Positions 7,326-64,000 of a stretch of 64,000 nt of DNA are shown one piece after another (within the stretch, counting starts at the first letter, position 1; each line of letters starts with the position of its first letter). The notes beneath the pieces were generated by a model. It saw only the letters and a program-made list of their open reading frames with translations. It was not told the origin of the DNA and ran no database searches. The position numbers and the translations under genes were made by a program. Location: NCBI GenBank assembly GCA_051657715.1, contig JBOFLF010000009.1, positions 17,957-81,956 on the forward strand, in the 5' to 3' direction. This DNA comes from JBOFBH01 sp051657715 (GTDB lineage Bacteria > Actinomycetota > Actinomycetes > Actinomycetales > Angustibacteraceae).

Positions 7326-7523
7326 GTGCAGTGGATGCCGCTGTAGAACCGGACCCACACCGTTCCGCCGGGCTGGGCCGCATCGGGAGGTAGCCGTCCT
7401 GGTCGGACAACGACGCCGGTCGCAGTAGCGCTGGCACACCGCCCGGCTGGAGGTTAAACCCGAGGGACGTGGCCGGGCTGGGAGCAGGAGCGCCTGGTCG
7501 AAGCCCCGCGATCCGACGATCGC
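7326..7523. other. Intergenic, no gene seen
   Basis: 198 nt between the SOS palindrome and the pseudogene. Frames are short and unlike their neighbours in composition. GCCCGG (7441-7446) and CCGGGC (7473-7478) could pair across a long loop, but this is not convincing. With the pseudogene and the next stretch it forms a gene-poor area of about 530 nt. Confidence 0.5.
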
Positions 7524-7654
7524 TCAGCGCCTGGTCTCGTATCTGGTCAGGACCACGCCGTCGGGGAACGTCCGGGTCTCCAGCCGAGGTCGTCGCCGGG
7601 CGCGGCGATGTAGCCGTCCAGGCTCAGGTTCATGGCGAAGGTCAGTTTCCGCAT
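7524..7654 (-). pseudogene. Remnant of a dihydrofolate reductase-family (RibD C-terminal-like) gene
   Basis: The ATG at 7654 opens with MRKLTFAMNLSLDGYIAAPG, then DDLGW, the classic N terminus of the RibD_C/dihydrofolate-reductase family (normally about 180-200 residues). After 25 residues the reading shifts by one base. The next frame reads TRTFPDGVVLTRYETRR and stops (TGA at 7524-7526), which is the typical C terminus of the same family. The central part is deleted and the joint is out of frame, so the gene is dead. The two family ends lying directly together point to one internal deletion rather than gradual decay. Confidence 0.75.
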
Positions 7655-7843
7655 GGCGCCAGCCTCCCGTGGGTCGACATCCGGCGCACAGACCAGCACG
7701 GCGCGACCTCGTCCGTCACGTCGCCTCCTTGACGCATGGCAGCACGGTCCACCACAGGGTCGATCGTGTCGCCGGCTACAGGTGACGGCCCGACCGGACG
7801 AGGCCATGAAGACAGCCACGTGAAGACACGACGTACCGCATAC
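7655..7843. other. Intergenic upstream of the 52-residue gene
   Basis: 189 nt with no credible gene. It should hold the promoter of the small plus-strand gene at 7857 and, on the minus strand, the former promoter of the pseudogene. No clear -10/-35 pair or LexA box was found. Confidence 0.4.
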
Positions 7844-7849
7844 GAGGAG
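7844..7849 (+). promoter_or_regulatory. Ribosome binding site of the 52-residue small gene
   Basis: GAGGAG 7 nt before the ATG at 7857. It is the main evidence that this short frame is translated. Confidence 0.65.
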
Positions 7850-7856
7850 TCTGGTC

Positions 7857-8015
7857 ATGACCGCCGTCGTCCGTCAGCGCCCCCACCACCTACCCCAGCC
7901 GGTGACCCCGGACCTCACCGGCACCCCGCTGCCGCTGACGGACGACGGAACACCACCCCCCGACCCGGCGGACCTGGTGGACGCGATCGACCGCACCGTG
8001 TTCGGCCGCGCCTGA
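7857..8015 (+). CDS. Small protein of unknown function (52 aa)
   Basis: 52 codons with a near-ideal ribosome binding site (GAGGAG, spacing 7). The product starts MTAVVRQRPHHLPQPV, has an acidic Pro-rich centre (LTDDGTPPPDPADL) and ends in a short amphipathic helix, VDAIDRTVFGRA. Third positions are almost all G or C, as expected of a coding frame here. There is no membrane segment or signal peptide. I do not recognise the family. The layout (disordered, then a C-terminal helix) suits a small binding partner. It lies between the polymerase IV/pseudogene area and the DUF4143 ATPase, with 213 nt before the latter. Confidence 0.6.
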   Translation: MTAVVRQRPHHLPQPVTPDLTGTPLPLTDDGTPPPDPADLVDAIDRTVFGRA

Positions 8016-8228
8016 CCGAAGGCTGCTCGAGCTGGCGTAGCCGCTGGTCGTTGTGTGCACTGCCTCGGTGACCACCTGAGCCACCCGAGAGCCTGGTCAG
8101 CACGATGAACGCCTGCCGCCCGAACCGGCCAGCGTAGGCTCATGCTCCCCCTTACAGGCGCGGCCAGATGACCACCAACCTACCGACCAGATGTCCACTC
8201 ATCGACCAACATAGGTCAGACTGTCAGG
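8016..8228. other. Intergenic, no gene seen
   Basis: 213 nt with no supported frame. It is less GC-rich toward the end (8160-8228), as expected of a promoter for the ATPase gene. No hairpin or operator stands out. Confidence 0.4.
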
Positions 8229-9482
8229 GTGAGACCAACCCGTGAGGTGATCGGCCGGAAGGCCGCCCGCATCCTCGATGAGGCGCTGACGGACACCCGA
8301 GTGGTCGCCATCAACGGCGCACGTCAGGCCGGCAAGAGCACGTTGGCACGCCTAGCCGCGGCCGAAAGGCCTGGCAGCACTATCCGCCTCCTGGACGACC
8401 CCGCCACTCTTCGCTCCGCCCGGGACGATCCGGTGAGCTTCGTCGAGCACGACGGCCTGCTGGTGATCGACGAGATCCAGCTCGTTCCCGAGATGTTCCG
8501 AACGATCAAGGTGGCTGTCGACACCGACCCCTCGCCGGGTCGATTCCTCCTGACCGGTTCCGCGCACATCCTCGCGCTGCGAGACCTCCCCGATGCGCTT
8601 CCTGGGCGGATGGAGGTGATCGAGCTCTGGCCCTTCTCCCAAGGGGAACTTCGCGGTACCCCTGACGGATTCATCGACGCGGCGTTCCGCCATGGCCCCG
8701 CGCTGTCCAGGACGTCCGAGCTGCGCAAGCGGGACTACCTCGAAGCCGTGGCCGCGGGCGGGTACCCCGAAGCGGTACGGCGAGCACCAGCCCGTCGCGC
8801 CGCCTTCTTCGACTCCTACCTCACCAACCTCATCGAGCGCGACGTCCGTGAACTGGCCGATATCGAGCGGCGGGGTGACCTGCGCCGGCTGCTGTCCCTG
8901 CTGGCGGGCAGAACCGGGGGCCTTCTCGTGCCCTCGAGCTTTGCGACCACCTCTGGGATCCCCCGCACCACCGTGAACCGGTACCTGGAACTGCTCAGCG
9001 CGGTCTTCCTCGTGAAGCAGATCCCGGCCTGGGCGCCTGGCACTACGCACCGCGCGGTGGGAACTCCCAAGTTGGCGTTCGTCGACCCCGGTGTCGCGGC
9101 CCACCTCATCGGCCAGGACGCCAGCCGCCTCGGCGAGCCCGGCGGGGCCGCCGGGCCGCTCCTGGAAACCTTCGTCCTCGCTGAGCTGGCACGCCAGCTC
9201 AGCTGGTCGAGCGAGCGTGCTCGGCTCTACCACTACCGCACCAAGGACAAGGTCGAGGTGGATGCCGTCTTGGAGGTACCGGACGGCCGGATCGTCGCCA
9301 TCGAGGTGAAGGCCGGAGCCACCATCCGGTCCGAGGATCTGGCCGGTCTTCGACACCTGGCCAGCAAGGCAGGTGACCGGCTCGTCGCCGGCTACGTGCT
9401 GTACACCGGGCAGCAGACCCTCCCCTTCGGGGAGCGGTTGCGGGCGCTGCCGATGGACGCCCTGTGGCAGACAGCTCCGTGA
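8229..9482 (+). CDS. ATP-binding protein, AAA_14 + DUF4143
   Basis: 417 residues from GTG at 8229, without a clear ribosome binding site. The N-terminal AAA_14 ATPase has Walker A GARQAGKST (residues 30-38), Walker B LLVIDEIQ (Asp81-Glu82) and a sensor-1-like FLLTGSAH (107-113). Residues 175-260 are helical with a winged-helix-like part (TTSGIPRTTVNRYLELLSAVF). The C-terminal DUF4143 domain has VEVDAVLEV, then VAIEVKAG. This acidic/E-x-K spacing resembles PD-(D/E)XK nuclease folds, though activity is unproven. The family is common and often horizontally spread in actinobacteria, and its role is unknown. The stop lies 6 nt from the convergent stop of the megaprotein, so any read-through from either side would make antisense RNA. 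Confidence 0.88.
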   Translation: MRPTREVIGRKAARILDEALTDTRVVAINGARQAGKSTLARLAAAERPGSTIRLLDDPATLRSARDDPVSFVEHDGLLVIDEIQLVPEMFRTIKVAVDTDPSPGRFLLTGSAHILALRDLPDALPGRMEVIELWPFSQGELRGTPDGFIDAAFRHGPALSRTSELRKRDYLEAVAAGGYPEAVRRAPARRAAFFDSYLTNLIERDVRELADIERRGDLRRLLSLLAGRTGGLLVPSSFATTSGIPRTTVNRYLELLSAVFLVKQIPAWAPGTTHRAVGTPKLAFVDPGVAAHLIGQDASRLGEPGGAAGPLLETFVLAELARQLSWSSERARLYHYRTKDKVEVDAVLEVPDGRIVAIEVKAGATIRSEDLAGLRHLASKAGDRLVAGYVLYTGQQTLPFGERLRALPMDALWQTAP

Positions 9483-9488
9483 GCCTGG

Positions 9489-64000
<54,512 letters not shown>

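Noticed and set aside
7441..7478. Hairpin between GCCCGG and CCGGGC
   Set aside because: The loop is 26 nt and the arms only 6 bp of pure G/C, which is expected by chance in this genome.

Overview
The window is about 72% G+C with strong third-position GC bias. It carries a heliorhodopsin, actinobacterial-type small genes and a mycobacterial/actinobacterial-type LexA box, so it comes from a high-GC actinobacterium. I cannot name the genus from sequence alone. No tRNA, rRNA, CRISPR array or insertion sequence was seen.

Layout. Positions 1-9482 hold ordinary short genes. A leftward group contains a heliorhodopsin (2076-2936), a DinB/YfiT-fold protein with an N-terminal pentapeptide-like stretch (1216-1980) and a TPR-like protein that runs off the left edge (1-1060). 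Divergent from the heliorhodopsin is an amidohydrolase (3217-4419). It converges, across a candidate bidirectional terminator, on a translationally coupled GNAT/nicotianamine-synthase-like pair (5337-5897 and 4459-5343). Upstream of that pair is a Y-family DNA polymerase IV (6013-7284), whose start is covered by a 42-bp palindrome containing a LexA box. Then come a gutted dihydrofolate-reductase-family pseudogene (7524-7654), a 52-residue small gene with a good ribosome binding site (7857-8015) and an AAA_14/DUF4143 ATPase (8229-9482).

Positions 9489-64000, 85% of the window, are one uninterrupted minus-strand reading frame. It has no stop from the window edge to 9489, giving at least 18,169 codons (roughly 1.9 MDa). 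The frame is open at the right edge, so the true start lies outside the window. The protein is a modular mosaic: 15 pentapeptide-repeat blocks (predicted right-handed quadrilateral beta-helices); four papain-fold, toxin-deamidase-like domains with a conserved NC motif; two phosphoribosyltransferase-like modules; a large unassigned helical module in five full copies and one partial copy; a triple tandem module; four copies of an RPGVLPP module; several helix-turn-helix clusters; a glycine-rich membrane-segment cluster near the visible N terminus; low-complexity Pro/Asp/Glu linkers; and a complete alpha/beta hydrolase with a visible Ser/His pair as the last domain.

The best candidate for an undescribed system is this megaprotein. 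Its modules resemble polymorphic-toxin parts, but here they are multiplied and strung together inside one gene. At almost the middle of the visible protein (codons 8997-9000), in a segment of about 50% G+C, lies a run of nine A in the mRNA. One extra or one missing A leads to a stop within 12 codons in either alternative frame. The tract could therefore act as a length switch, by transcriptional slippage or phase variation, between a protein of about 9,000 and one of about 18,000 residues. Residue numbers for the megaprotein count from the first in-window GTG at 63956 (residue 1).
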